This document shows positions 35,526 to 44,177 of a stretch of DNA of 64,000 bases, piece after piece (the first letter of the stretch is position 1; each line of letters begins with the position of its first letter). The position numbers and the translations under genes are program-made. The stretch covers positions 329,791 through 393,790 of the forward strand of contig NZ_CANNDS010000004.1 of assembly GCF_947503415.1 (NCBI RefSeq). Direction: 5' to 3'. The notes beneath the pieces are model-generated. The model saw nothing but the letters and a program-made list of their open reading frames with translations, did not search any database and was not told the origin of the DNA. This DNA is from an uncultured Tateyamaria sp. (lineage in GTDB: Bacteria; Pseudomonadota; Alphaproteobacteria; Rhodobacterales; Rhodobacteraceae).

Positions 35526-37253
35526 ATGGGACATCTCAGACGGATCAGCGTCATTCTCGGCTTTGTTGCCCTCGTCGCGGCGGCAGCGGCAGGCGTGTGG
35601 CGTTACGGCTATTTCCAGGCGCTCGACCAATTGGCGCGGCAAGGGCAATCCGACCTCGCACTCGCCTCCGACCGGCTGACCGGGCAACTCCAACGCTACC
35701 GCGAACTGGCCGTGTTGGTGGCTGACCACCCGCAGGTCAGCGCAGCCCTCGCGGGCGAAGACATCACTCAAACCGAAATCCTCTTTCTCGACATTGCCGA
35801 CAAAACGGCAGCACAAGACATCCGCTTGACAGACGCCACGGGCACCATCCTCGCCAGCGCACGGCCTGACCAACCGGGGCTCGACATTGCACCGCTGGTC
35901 GCACGCGCGGCCCAAGGCGCACTGGGGTGGGGCAACGGGCGCACGGCGCAAGGCACCCGCGTGTTTGCCTACGCCGCCCCCGTCTTCGATGCCCAAGCGC
36001 AAGTCAAAGGCACCGTGGTCGTCACCGCCGACCTCGCTGGCATCGAATGGGACTGGGTCGGCTCCAACCCGGCGGTCTTCTTCACCGACGCGCGCGACCG
36101 CGTTTTCATCACCAACCGCTCCGAAATCGTCTACTGGCAACGCTCCGAAACCGGCCCCGGCCTCACGCCCGCAGACGGCGCAGCACTGCCCTTCGACAGC
36201 TACCAACGCGGGCGGCACGAGGTCTGGCAACTGGGCTGGGGGCCGTACCTGCCGCAAAACGCGCTGCATCTTGTCCGCCCACTCCCCGTCATCGGCATGA
36301 CGGGCGAGGCGCTGGTGGATGTGGCCCCGGCGCGCCGCCTTGCCACGCTTCAGGCCGCCGCCGTTGCCGGGCTCTGCCTCGCCTTTGGTGCACTGCTGTT
36401 TCTGGCCACCGAACGCCGCCGCACCTTGGCCGATGCCAACGCCCAGCTTGAGGCTCGCGTCACCGAACGCACCGCCGAACTCTCGGACACCAACGCAAGG
36501 CTGAGGCGCGAAGCCGAAGAACGCGAAGAGGCGCAAACCGCCCTCGCGCGCGCGCAGGCCGACCTTGTTCAGGCGGGCAAACTCTCTGCCTTGGGGCAGA
36601 TGAGCGCGGGCCTCTCTCACGAGCTCAACCAACCCCTCATGGCAATCCAGACCTATGCCGACAACGCGGCAGCCTTTCTTGAGCGCGATAAACCAGAGCG
36701 CACCCAGGACAATCTGAGCCGCATCGCCGACATGGCCCGCCGCATGGGGCGCATCATCAAGAACCTGCGCGCCTTTGCCCGGCAGGAAAGCGAACCGGCC
36801 GTGCGGGTGGACCTGCGCACCGTGGTGCAAAGTGCTGTCGAACTCACCACCCCGCGCATCCGCAACGAAGACGTCGCGCTCACCCTCACGCTGCCCGATA
36901 CGCCCATCTGGGTGTCAGGGGGCGAAGTGCGGCTGGGCCAGGTCTTCGTCAACCTGATCTCCAACGCCGTGGACGCCATGGCCGGGCAGGACACCCGCGC
37001 CCTCACGATCACGGTGGACCAAGCCTCCATCACCATTTCAGACACCGGCCCCGGGATCGAAACGCCCGACCGCGTGTTCGACCCGTTCTATTCCACCAAA
37101 GAGGTCGGCGCGTCCGAAGGGATGGGGCTGGGCCTGTCCATCTCCTATGGGATCATCCAGGGGTTCGGCGGCGAAATTCATGGGCAAAACGGCCCGCACG
37201 GCGCCATCTTCACCGTCACGCTACAGCCCTGGGCGCAAGAGGCCGCAGCATGA
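35526..37253 (+). CDS. DctB-type sensor histidine kinase
   Basis: 575 residues. TM1 at about 8-25, a periplasmic double-PAS-like sensor to about 280 (LDIADKTAAQDIRLTDATG, NRSEIVYWQRSETGPG), TM2 at about 285-305 and a coiled coil. The H-box follows with the phospho-acceptor in GLSHELNQPLMAIQTYA, then the HATPase domain (LISNAVDAM, DTGPGI, GMGLGLSISYG). Similar kinases sense C4-dicarboxylates or related acids. It overlaps the regulator gene by four bases and precedes a TRAP transporter, its likely target. The start at 35526 gives a clean signal-anchor. Confidence 0.9.
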   Translation: MGHLRRISVILGFVALVAAAAAGVWRYGYFQALDQLARQGQSDLALASDRLTGQLQRYRELAVLVADHPQVSAALAGEDITQTEILFLDIADKTAAQDIRLTDATGTILASARPDQPGLDIAPLVARAAQGALGWGNGRTAQGTRVFAYAAPVFDAQAQVKGTVVVTADLAGIEWDWVGSNPAVFFTDARDRVFITNRSEIVYWQRSETGPGLTPADGAALPFDSYQRGRHEVWQLGWGPYLPQNALHLVRPLPVIGMTGEALVDVAPARRLATLQAAAVAGLCLAFGALLFLATERRRTLADANAQLEARVTERTAELSDTNARLRREAEEREEAQTALARAQADLVQAGKLSALGQMSAGLSHELNQPLMAIQTYADNAAAFLERDKPERTQDNLSRIADMARRMGRIIKNLRAFARQESEPAVRVDLRTVVQSAVELTTPRIRNEDVALTLTLPDTPIWVSGGEVRLGQVFVNLISNAVDAMAGQDTRALTITVDQASITISDTGPGIETPDRVFDPFYSTKEVGASEGMGLGLSISYGIIQGFGGEIHGQNGPHGAIFTVTLQPWAQEAAA

Positions 37254-38479
37254 CGACATGCGTCCTTCTGGTCGATGACGACGCCGCCGTGCGCGACGCG
37301 CTGGCGCAAACGCTGGAACTGGCCGATTATGAGCCGATCCCGGCGGGGTCGTTCATCGTCGCCAAAGACCACATCACCCGCGACTTTGACGGCGTGATCG
37401 TCTCGGACATCCGCATGCCCGGACGCGACGGCTTTCACCTGCTGGCCCATGCCCGCAAGGTCGACGCCGACCTGCCGGTGATCCTGCTCACGGGCGAAGG
37501 CGACATTCCCATGGCCGTGCAAGCCATGCGGGACGGCGCCTTCGGGTTCCTCGAAAAACCCTGCGCACCCAGAGACTTGCTGGACGTTCTTGAACGTGCT
37601 CTGAAAACCCGCGCTCTGGTGCTGGAAAACCGCCGCCTGCGCCAACTGGTCGAAAGCGGCGATCCGGCGGCTCGTATGCTCTTTGGCGAATCCGACCTCG
37701 CCGAAGGCTTGCGCGATCGCGTCCGCCTGCTGGCCCCGCTAGAGACCGAAGTGCTGGTCACAGGCGCGCCCGGCTGCGGCATCTCCAAAGTGGCCGAGGT
37801 GATCCACCTGTCGTCCCTGCGGTCCAAAGCCCCCTTCGTCAAATGCGCCGCCGCTGATCTGCGCCCGAACGCGCTGACCGATGCCATGGAGCGGGCCAAA
37901 AGCGGTAGCCTCTTTCTGGACGAAATCACGCAGCTTCCCCATGCCAGCCAACTGGCTCTGCTCGAAGCGCTTGAGGCGGGCACAGATCCCCGTCTGATCG
38001 CTGGCAGCACGCGCAATCTCGGGGCCGCAGTGGAAGACGGTGCGCTGAACGCCGATCTTTATTACAAGATCGAAATGTTCCCCATCCGCATCCCATCCTT
38101 GCGGGAACGGCCCGAGGATATCCCGATCCTGTTCCGCCACTACGTCGCTCAGGCGGCAGAGCAGGCGGGTCTAACCGCCCCCGAAGTCGCCCCCGATCAC
38201 ATGGCTGCCCTCATGGCACAGGACTGGCCCGGCAACGCCCGGTCCCTGATGAGCGCGGCCATGCGCTTTGTGCTGGGGATGCCCGAGGATGCGTCAAAAG
38301 CGGTCGATCTGGGGTTGGCCGAACAGATGGCGCGGGTCGAACGGTCCTTGCTTGTGGCCGCCTTGGGGCGTCAAAACGGACATGCTTCGGCGGCGGCAGA
38401 GGCCCTGAGGCTCCCGCGCAAGACCTTCTACGACAAGCTCAAGAAATACGGGATTCGAGCCGACGACTACCGACGCTAA
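37250..38479 (+). CDS. DctD-like response regulator lacking the sigma54 contact loop
   Basis: 409 residues. Receiver domain 1-120 with phospho-acceptor Asp53 (VSDIRMPGRDG). AAA+ domain about 140-330 with a degenerate Walker A (TGAPGCGISK at 171-180 instead of a G-x4-GKE form) and Walker B LFLDEI (221-226). The GAFTGA loop is missing: KCAAADLRPN runs directly to ERAKSGSLFLDEI. C-terminal Fis-type helix-turn-helix (ASAAAEALRLPRKTFYDKLKK). It should bind DNA when phosphorylated but probably cannot remodel sigma54 holoenzyme, implying sigma70-type activation or repression of dctPQM. Confidence 0.9.
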   Translation: MTTCVLLVDDDAAVRDALAQTLELADYEPIPAGSFIVAKDHITRDFDGVIVSDIRMPGRDGFHLLAHARKVDADLPVILLTGEGDIPMAVQAMRDGAFGFLEKPCAPRDLLDVLERALKTRALVLENRRLRQLVESGDPAARMLFGESDLAEGLRDRVRLLAPLETEVLVTGAPGCGISKVAEVIHLSSLRSKAPFVKCAAADLRPNALTDAMERAKSGSLFLDEITQLPHASQLALLEALEAGTDPRLIAGSTRNLGAAVEDGALNADLYYKIEMFPIRIPSLRERPEDIPILFRHYVAQAAEQAGLTAPEVAPDHMAALMAQDWPGNARSLMSAAMRFVLGMPEDASKAVDLGLAEQMARVERSLLVAALGRQNGHASAAAEALRLPRKTFYDKLKKYGIRADDYRR

Positions 38480-38531
38480 CACTGTGCGGAAATCCACACA
38501 GTGTTGCGCAGGTCGGTGCGGAATCTCGCAC
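38479..38531. promoter_or_regulatory. Two palindromic sites directly after the regulator gene
   Basis: Site 1 has outer arms ACACTGTG (38479-38486) and CACAGTGT (38497-38504). Site 2 is GTGCGGAATCTCGCAC (38516-38531). Both carry the core GTGCGGAA and their centres are 32 bp apart, about three helical turns. Paired dyads before a transporter gene are the layout of DctD-type binding sites; identity as sites for the adjacent regulator is inferred. Confidence 0.6.
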
Positions 38532-38672
38532 AGTCCGTCACATGTCAACATGTCTGAAACATAAGAAAAAGTCCGTAAGTCTCTGATAAGAATATATTAT
38601 TCGAAAATGTAATCGCGTTACCAAATTCCTTACAAGCACCCCACCGTACGGTCTGGTTTTATCAAAATCATT

Positions 38673-38722
38673 GTCCCCGCGGGGACACATGAAAAACGTC
38701 CCCGCGGGGACGCATCAAAAAC
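38673..38722. repeat. Tandem 25-bp direct repeat built on a perfect 14-bp palindrome, upstream of dctP
   Basis: Two adjacent 25-bp copies (38673-38697 and 38698-38722) differ at two positions. Each starts with the perfect palindrome GTCCCCGCGGGGAC. They end 27 bases before the dctP ATG, inside the leader, so they may be an operator or form RNA hairpins over the ribosome-binding region. Confidence 0.7.
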
Positions 38723-38748
38723 CAAAGATCTCTGGGAGGAGACAGACC

Positions 38749-39753
38749 ATGAAATTCCTGACCGCCGCAGCCGTGGCGCTGACGCTTAGCGTGAGCGCGG
38801 GCGCCGTATCCGCAGCCTGTGACGATGGCGAGATCGTCATCAAGTTCAGCCACGTGACCAACACAGACCGTCACCCCAAGGGCATCGCCGCCACGCTGCT
38901 GCAAGACCGCGTGAACGAAGAAATGAACGGCACCGCCTGCATGGAAGTGTTCCCCAACTCCACGCTCTACAATGACGACCAAGTGCTCGAAGCGTTGCTG
39001 CAAGGCGACGTCCAAATGGCCGCCCCGTCACTGTCGAAGTTCGAGCAGTTCACCAAGCAATTCCGCATCTTCGACCTGCCGTTCATGTTCAAGGACATCG
39101 ACGCGGTTGACGCCTTCCAGGCGTCCGAGACCGGTCAGGCGATGAAGGAATCCATGACCCGTCGCGGCCTGCTTGGTCTCGCGTTCTGGCACAACGGGAT
39201 GAAGCAGATGTCGGCCAACACGCCGCTGATCTCACCCTCTGATGCCCAAGGTCTGAAGTTCCGCGTCCAGAACTCCGACGTGCTCAAAGCCCAGATGGCA
39301 GCCATCGGCGGCTCACCCCAGCCCATGGCGTTTTCGGAAGTCTATGGCGCGCTGCAAACGGGTGTTGTGGATGGTCAGGAAAACACATGGTCCAACATTT
39401 TCGGCCGCAAGTTCTTTGAAGTGCAGGACGGCATCACCGAAACCAACCACGGCATCATCGACTACCTCGTCGTGACCTCGACCGACTTCTGGGATGCGCT
39501 GGATGACGACGTCCGCGACCAGTTGGGCACAATCGTCAAGGAAGTGACCGAAACGCGCAACACCGAGGCTTTCACCGTGAACGAGGCCGCCAAACAGGCG
39601 ATCATCGACGCGGGTGGCACCGTGCGCCAGCTGACGCCGGAACAGCGCGCCGAGTGGGTGTCCGTGATGAGCCCCGTGTGGGACCAGTTCAAGGATGACG
39701 TGGGCCAGGACAACATCGACGCGGCCCAAGCGTTCAACGCTGCCACCAACTAA
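38749..39753 (+). CDS. dctP: TRAP transporter solute-binding protein
   Basis: 334 residues with a clear signal peptide (MKFLTAAAVALTLSVSAGAV, cleavage near SAA). The mature protein is a DctP-family periplasmic receptor: KFSHVTNTDRHPKG, LKFRVQNSDVLKAQMAAIGG, and the arginine-bearing QENTWSNIFGRKFFEVQ. It captures a carboxylate and hands it to DctQM. GGGAGGAG precedes the ATG. The ligand is unknown, though C4-dicarboxylate-type acids are common for this subfamily. Confidence 0.93.
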   Translation: MKFLTAAAVALTLSVSAGAVSAACDDGEIVIKFSHVTNTDRHPKGIAATLLQDRVNEEMNGTACMEVFPNSTLYNDDQVLEALLQGDVQMAAPSLSKFEQFTKQFRIFDLPFMFKDIDAVDAFQASETGQAMKESMTRRGLLGLAFWHNGMKQMSANTPLISPSDAQGLKFRVQNSDVLKAQMAAIGGSPQPMAFSEVYGALQTGVVDGQENTWSNIFGRKFFEVQDGITETNHGIIDYLVVTSTDFWDALDDDVRDQLGTIVKEVTETRNTEAFTVNEAAKQAIIDAGGTVRQLTPEQRAEWVSVMSPVWDQFKDDVGQDNIDAAQAFNAATN

Positions 39754-39764
39754 GGCAGCGACCC

Positions 39765-39796
39765 GGCCCGGCGGCACGCGCTGCCGGGCCTTTTTT
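39765..39796 (+). terminator. Attenuating terminator between dctP and dctQ
   Basis: GGCCCGGC (39765-39772) pairs with GCCGGGCC (39783-39790), followed by six Ts (39791-39796). Sitting inside the operon, it should make the binding protein more abundant than the membrane subunits. Confidence 0.9.
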
Positions 39797-39832
39797 CCAA
39801 TACAAACACTATCCCGAAAAGGGGGCAGGTCC

Positions 39833-40522
39833 ATGTCATCAGGCTATGATCCGGGCACGGGTTTTTCCCGTGTGATCAACGAGATCGAAGAGACGGCCAT
39901 CGCCTTGCTGCTGGCGGGTATGACCATCGTAACCTTCATCAACGTGGTGCTGCGCTACGGCTACAACACCGGCCTGATCTGGGGGCTCGAGCTGACGACG
40001 TTCCTGTTCGCCTGGCTCGTCCTTTTCGGCGTCACCTACACGGTCAAGATCACCGCCAATCTTGGCGTGGATGCCGTGATCAACCTGTTCTCCGCGCCCG
40101 TGCGCCGTGTCATCGCATTGATCGCCGGGGCCATCTGCATCGGCTACGCCTTCCTCGTCTTCAAAGGCGCGTGGGACTACTGGGCCAACTTCGCCAACCT
40201 GCCGCAGACCACCGGGCGCTGGTTCCCCACGGGGTTCGAAGAGATGAAGCGCTCATCCTTCCGCGGCTGGTACGAAACCGTCGATATCCCGCACCCCGCA
40301 TGGCTCGACTGGATCGAGCCGCTGATGAACGAGGGCGAGGAATACGAGAAGATCCCGCGCTTCATTCCATACGCCATCCTGCCCTTTGGAATGGGGTTGC
40401 TCTTGTTCCGCTTCATCCAGGCGTTTGTCCGCATCTGGAAGGGCACCTCCACCAGCCTGATCGTCAGCCATGAGGCCGAAGACGCCGTCGAAGACGTCAA
40501 ACACATGAACGCCGGGGACTGA
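39833..40522 (+). CDS. dctQ: TRAP transporter small membrane subunit
   Basis: 229 residues with four membrane helices (about 20-40, 50-72, 88-108, 182-200). The extended loop between helices three and four (about residues 110-180) is long for a DctQ. VLRYGYNTGLIWGLELTTFL is the conserved DctQ block. GGGGGCAGG lies before the ATG. It pairs with DctM, whose gene starts four bases after its stop. Confidence 0.9.
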   Translation: MSSGYDPGTGFSRVINEIEETAIALLLAGMTIVTFINVVLRYGYNTGLIWGLELTTFLFAWLVLFGVTYTVKITANLGVDAVINLFSAPVRRVIALIAGAICIGYAFLVFKGAWDYWANFANLPQTTGRWFPTGFEEMKRSSFRGWYETVDIPHPAWLDWIEPLMNEGEEYEKIPRFIPYAILPFGMGLLLFRFIQAFVRIWKGTSTSLIVSHEAEDAVEDVKHMNAGD

Positions 40523-40526
40523 GATC

Positions 40527-42065
40527 ATGGAAGTTGCAATTCTCTTTGCCCTCGTCGTGGGGATGATGCTGATCGGGGTGCCGATTGCGATCAGCCTTGG
40601 CATGTCCTCAATCATCTTTTTGCTGGTGCTAAGCGACACGTCGCTCGCCTCCATCGCGCAGACGTTGTTTCAGGCGATGGCGGGGCACTACACGCTGCTG
40701 GCGATCCCGTTCTTCATCCTTGCCTCGACCTTCATGTCGACGGGCGGGGTGGCCAAGCGGATCATCCGGTTTTCCATCGCCGTTGTGGGCCACTATCCCG
40801 GTGGTCTGGCCATCGCGGGCGTGTTCGCCTGCATGATGTTTGCAGCCCTGTCCGGGTCCAGCCCTGCCACTGTGGTGGCCATCGGGTCCATCGTGATCGC
40901 GGGCATGAAACAGGTGGGTTATTCCAAGGATTTTGCCGCAGGTGTCATCGCCAACGCGGGCACGCTGGGCATCCTGATCCCGCCATCGATTGTGATGGTG
41001 GTCTATGCCTCGTCCGTTGATGTCTCCGTCGGGCGGATGTTCCTGGCGGGGGTCATTCCGGGCCTGCTCGCGGGCTTTATGTTGATGGTCACGATCTACG
41101 CCATTGCGAAGATCAAGAATCTGCCCAAGGGCGACTGGCTGGGCTGGGGGGAAGTGGGGGCCTCCGCCGCGGCCGCGTCGGGCGGTCTGTTTCTGATCAT
41201 CATCATTCTGGGCGGCATTTACGGGGGTATCTTTACCCCGACAGAGGCCGCTGCGGTCGCCGCTGTCTACTCGTTCCTGATTGCCAGCTTCATCTACCGC
41301 GACATGGGGCCGTTTGCGAAGAACGCGCCTCGGGCGGGCAACTTCACCGGTATTACGTTGATGGGTGGATTGGCGATTGGCATCCTGATCTGGCTGTTGG
41401 CGGGTGGTCTGGACCTGACCACCTCTGTCCTCATCGGCTTTGCAGTGGCCGCCGTTGGTGCGGTTGCCGAACGGGTGATGCGCGGGCTTGATCTGAACCC
41501 GGTGTCCATTGCGTCCGACTTTGCCAAGATGCCGCTGGCGCTGGTGCACCGTGATACCAAGAACGCGTTTTTCGAGGCGGGCAAGCTGACTGTCACACTG
41601 ATGTTCATCATCGCCAACGCATTGATCCTGAAGCATGTACTGACGGATGAGCAGATCCCGCAGCAGATTGCCTCCGCCATGCTGGACGCGGGCTTTGGCC
41701 CCGTGGTGTTCCTGATTATCGTGAACGTGATCCTGCTGATTGGCGGGCAGTTCATGGAGCCGTCGGGCCTGCTGGTGATCGTGGCTCCGCTTGTGTTCCC
41801 GATCGCCATCGAATTGGGGATCGACCCCATTCATCTGGGTATCATCATGGTGGTGAATATGGAGATCGGGATGATCACGCCGCCCGTGGGGTTGAACCTG
41901 TTCGTGACCTCTGGCGTGGCGGGCATGCCGATGATGCGGGTGGTGCGCGCAGCACTGCCGTTCCTGGCCGTGCTGTTCGTGTTCCTGATCATGGTGACCT
42001 ATATCCCGGCCATCTCGATCTGGTTGCCGACGCTGATGATGGGACCTGAGGTAATCGTGCAATAA
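40527..42065 (+). CDS. dctM: TRAP transporter large membrane subunit
   Basis: 512 residues, about 12-14 helices, with the DctM signatures GVPIAISLGMSS, FMSTGGVAKRI, GTLGILIPPSIVMV and MEIGMITPPVGLNLFV. This sodium-coupled permease moves the substrate delivered by DctP. The central hydrophilic insertion (about residues 300-360) is longer than in the commonest DctM proteins. Confidence 0.94.
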   Translation: MEVAILFALVVGMMLIGVPIAISLGMSSIIFLLVLSDTSLASIAQTLFQAMAGHYTLLAIPFFILASTFMSTGGVAKRIIRFSIAVVGHYPGGLAIAGVFACMMFAALSGSSPATVVAIGSIVIAGMKQVGYSKDFAAGVIANAGTLGILIPPSIVMVVYASSVDVSVGRMFLAGVIPGLLAGFMLMVTIYAIAKIKNLPKGDWLGWGEVGASAAAASGGLFLIIIILGGIYGGIFTPTEAAAVAAVYSFLIASFIYRDMGPFAKNAPRAGNFTGITLMGGLAIGILIWLLAGGLDLTTSVLIGFAVAAVGAVAERVMRGLDLNPVSIASDFAKMPLALVHRDTKNAFFEAGKLTVTLMFIIANALILKHVLTDEQIPQQIASAMLDAGFGPVVFLIIVNVILLIGGQFMEPSGLLVIVAPLVFPIAIELGIDPIHLGIIMVVNMEIGMITPPVGLNLFVTSGVAGMPMMRVVRAALPFLAVLFVFLIMVTYIPAISIWLPTLMMGPEVIVQ

Positions 42066-42075
42066 CCTCGGGTGC

Positions 42076-42107
42076 GGCCAAGAAAATTCGTACGAATTTT
42101 CTTGGCC
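42076..42107. terminator. Perfect 32-bp palindrome between convergent dctM and tpiA
   Basis: The 32 bases are an exact self-complement centred on CGTACG. As RNA it would form a hairpin of about 14 bp with a GTAC loop, ending in GGCC arms. Neither side has a separate T-run, though the stem itself contains AAAA/TTTT. It probably terminates both converging transcripts. Confidence 0.75.
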
Positions 42108-42120
42108 TGCGACCCGCCGA

Positions 42121-42861
42121 TCAAGATGCGGCGAGCGCGTCGATGATGGGTTGGAAATCTGCGGCCTTGAGGGACGCGCCGCCGACGAGAGCACCGTCGA
42201 CGTTCTCAGCCTCGAAGATTTCGGCAGCATTCGCGGGTTTCACAGAGCCACCGTAAAGCACGCGTATGGTTGCGCCTTCGTCGCCGAAGCGGGCGGTGAG
42301 TTTTTCGCGGATCATGTCGTGGGTTTCCACGATCTGTTCCATGGTGGGCACGCGGCCTGTGCCGATGGCCCAGATCGGTTCGTAGGCGATGACGGTGGTG
42401 TCTGCCGTGGCTGCATCGGGGACGGAGCCGTCAAGCTGTGCGGCAATGATATCAAGGCAGTCGGGGCCGAGCCGTTCTTCCTCGCTTTCGCCGATGCAGA
42501 TGATCGCGGTCAAGCCCGCCGCGCGCGCGGCTTCGGCCTTGGCGCGAACCTGCGCGTCGCTTTCGCCATGATCTGCGCGCCGTTCGGAATGGCCGACGAT
42601 GACCGCGCTGGCCCCAGCATCCTTGAGCATGGGGGCTGCCACATCGCCGGTATGCGCGCCGGTGTCGTGTTCGTGGCAATCCTGACCGCCGATTTCAACC
42701 GGGCTGCCCAGCGTGACGTCGGCGGCGCGCGTGAGTAGGGGCGCCGGGGGGCAGATGATGATTTGCGGGCCATCCTCGCCGCCGGTGAGCGTAGAGAGTT
42801 CGGCCAGCATCTCGGGTGTGCCGTTCATCTTCCAGTTGCCTGCTGCCAGTTTGCGCCGCAT
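42121..42861 (-). CDS. tpiA: Triose-phosphate isomerase
   Basis: 246 residues. MRRKLAAGNWKMNG at the N-terminus, catalytic His in VIVGHSERR (about residue 95), catalytic Glu in IAYEPIWAIGTG (about 165) and the phosphate loop GALVGGASLK. It interconverts dihydroxyacetone phosphate and glyceraldehyde-3-phosphate. The start at 42861 matches the family; a longer extension was rejected. Confidence 0.96.
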   Translation of the reverse strand: MRRKLAAGNWKMNGTPEMLAELSTLTGGEDGPQIIICPPAPLLTRAADVTLGSPVEIGGQDCHEHDTGAHTGDVAAPMLKDAGASAVIVGHSERRADHGESDAQVRAKAEAARAAGLTAIICIGESEEERLGPDCLDIIAAQLDGSVPDAATADTTVIAYEPIWAIGTGRVPTMEQIVETHDMIREKLTARFGDEGATIRVLYGGSVKPANAAEIFEAENVDGALVGGASLKAADFQPIIDALAAS

Positions 42862-42930
42862 GTCGTTTCCTTCCCTGTTTGCGTTGGTCCTAGCATCGCG
42901 GTAGGGCTGCGCCAAGATGGAGTGCGTGAC

Positions 42931-43836
42931 ATGATCCCACGGTTGGATGCGGCGGCCCTTGCGGCTGGGGATGAGGAGAGCCTTGCGGCGCTGGGTGAGG
43001 CGGCGACGGGGGTGGGCTTTGCCACCGTTTACAACACCACTTTGTCCGCTGAACGGGTGGAGGAGGCAATTGCCACGTACCGTGCGTTTTTCCATTTGCC
43101 TGAGGCCGAGAAGCGGGCGGTGGATATGGCGCGGACCGGATCCAATCGCGGGTGGGGTGCGCCGGGATCAGAGCAGGTCGATCCGGAGGCGAACCCCGAT
43201 TACAAGCAGTTCTTTGATGTGGGATTTCAGTTGCCCGAGGGCCATCCCCTTGGGGACAAGCGGTTTTATGCGCCGAACCTGTGGCCGAAGGACCCGGCAT
43301 TTAAGGCCGTGATAACAGCATATTACAGCGACGCGTTGGATGTGGCGCGGGGGTTGTTGAAGGCGATTGCGCGCGCCATCGGGGCGGATGCGACGCATTT
43401 TGACGGGGCGTTTGAGACACCGATGGCGCTTTTGCGCGGCAACTTTTATCCGGCGCGGCCCGATTGGGCCGGGGCCAAGGACTTCGGGATTGCGACCCAT
43501 ACGGATTATGGGTGTTTGACCTTGCTTGCCACGGATGGATCGCCCGGGCTGGAGGTGCGCAAGCGTGGCGGCGGGTGGATCCCTGTAGCGGCACCCCCGG
43601 GGGAGTTCATCATCAACTTTGGTGAGATGCTGGAGTTCTGGACGGCAGGCCGGGTGAAGGCCACGCCGCACAGGGTTGTGGGCGGAACGGCGGAGCGGAT
43701 TTCGATCCCGCTGTTTTTCAATCCAACCTATGACACGAATGTGGCCCCGGAGGGGTCGGATGAAGTGATGTTGGCGGGGGATCATCTGTCTGCGCGGTTC
43801 GAAGAAACCTATGTGCATTTACAAGCAAAGTCATAA
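42931..43836 (+). CDS. Isopenicillin-N-synthase-like Fe(II)/2-oxoglutarate oxygenase
   Basis: 301 residues of the plant/fungal IPNS-like 2OG-Fe(II) oxygenase superfamily. The iron ligands are His190 and Asp192 (ATHTDYGCLTLL) and His247 (ATPHRVV); Arg256 and Ser258 (ERISIP) should bind the co-substrate carboxylate. It is divergent from tpiA across a 69-base gap. Substrate unknown; such proteins in bacteria act on diverse small molecules. Confidence 0.9.
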   Translation: MIPRLDAAALAAGDEESLAALGEAATGVGFATVYNTTLSAERVEEAIATYRAFFHLPEAEKRAVDMARTGSNRGWGAPGSEQVDPEANPDYKQFFDVGFQLPEGHPLGDKRFYAPNLWPKDPAFKAVITAYYSDALDVARGLLKAIARAIGADATHFDGAFETPMALLRGNFYPARPDWAGAKDFGIATHTDYGCLTLLATDGSPGLEVRKRGGGWIPVAAPPGEFIINFGEMLEFWTAGRVKATPHRVVGGTAERISIPLFFNPTYDTNVAPEGSDEVMLAGDHLSARFEETYVHLQAKS

Positions 43837-43852
43837 GGTTGCAGCGCGAAGC

Positions 43853-44176
43853 TCATAGGTGGTTTAGGGCTTCGCGCGCCAGTGCCGTGGCCTCGTCCGC
43901 GTCATCCTGGGCGCTGTCGGGCAGAAACCAGTAGGGCATGTAGGTGGCGCTGCCGTCCTTGCGTTTGTAGTCCCAGCGCTCGAACTCCATGGCATCGAAC
44001 CGGTCCTGCATCGCGCCTTGGCCTTTGAGCAGGAGGCGGCCATCGCTCATCAGGATGGCAAAGATTGTGCCCTCGCAATAGATCGAGAGGCCGCCGAACA
44101 TCTTGCGGGTGGTGAGGGGGCCGAGGCCCGCGAAGAGATCAAGCGCGTGGTCGATCTCTTCGGCGCTGACGGCCAT
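43853..44176 (-). CDS. TfoX N-terminal domain protein
   Basis: 107 residues with the TfoX-N core FAGLGPLTTRKMFGGLSIYC and DGRLLLKG. Stand-alone TfoX-N proteins are widespread; a competence role is not implied because the C-terminal TfoX domain is absent. Its ATG lies one base after the stop of the A-type carrier gene upstream. Confidence 0.85.
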   Translation of the reverse strand: MAVSAEEIDHALDLFAGLGPLTTRKMFGGLSIYCEGTIFAILMSDGRLLLKGQGAMQDRFDAMEFERWDYKRKDGSATYMPYWFLPDSAQDDADEATALAREALNHL

Positions 44177-44177
44177 A

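Noticed and set aside
35460..36830. Long upstream in-frame extension of the P450 gene (to 843 residues)
   Set aside because: It lies antisense to the sensor kinase, is Cys/Gly/Arg-rich and has no family. The P450 N-terminus is complete from 35459.
38532..38748. Sigma54 promoter before dctP
   Set aside because: No TGGCAC-N5-TTGC-like pair found in the interval, in keeping with the missing GAFTGA loop.
43853..44176. Natural competence regulator
   Set aside because: Only the TfoX N-terminal domain is present. Stand-alone copies are common outside competence.
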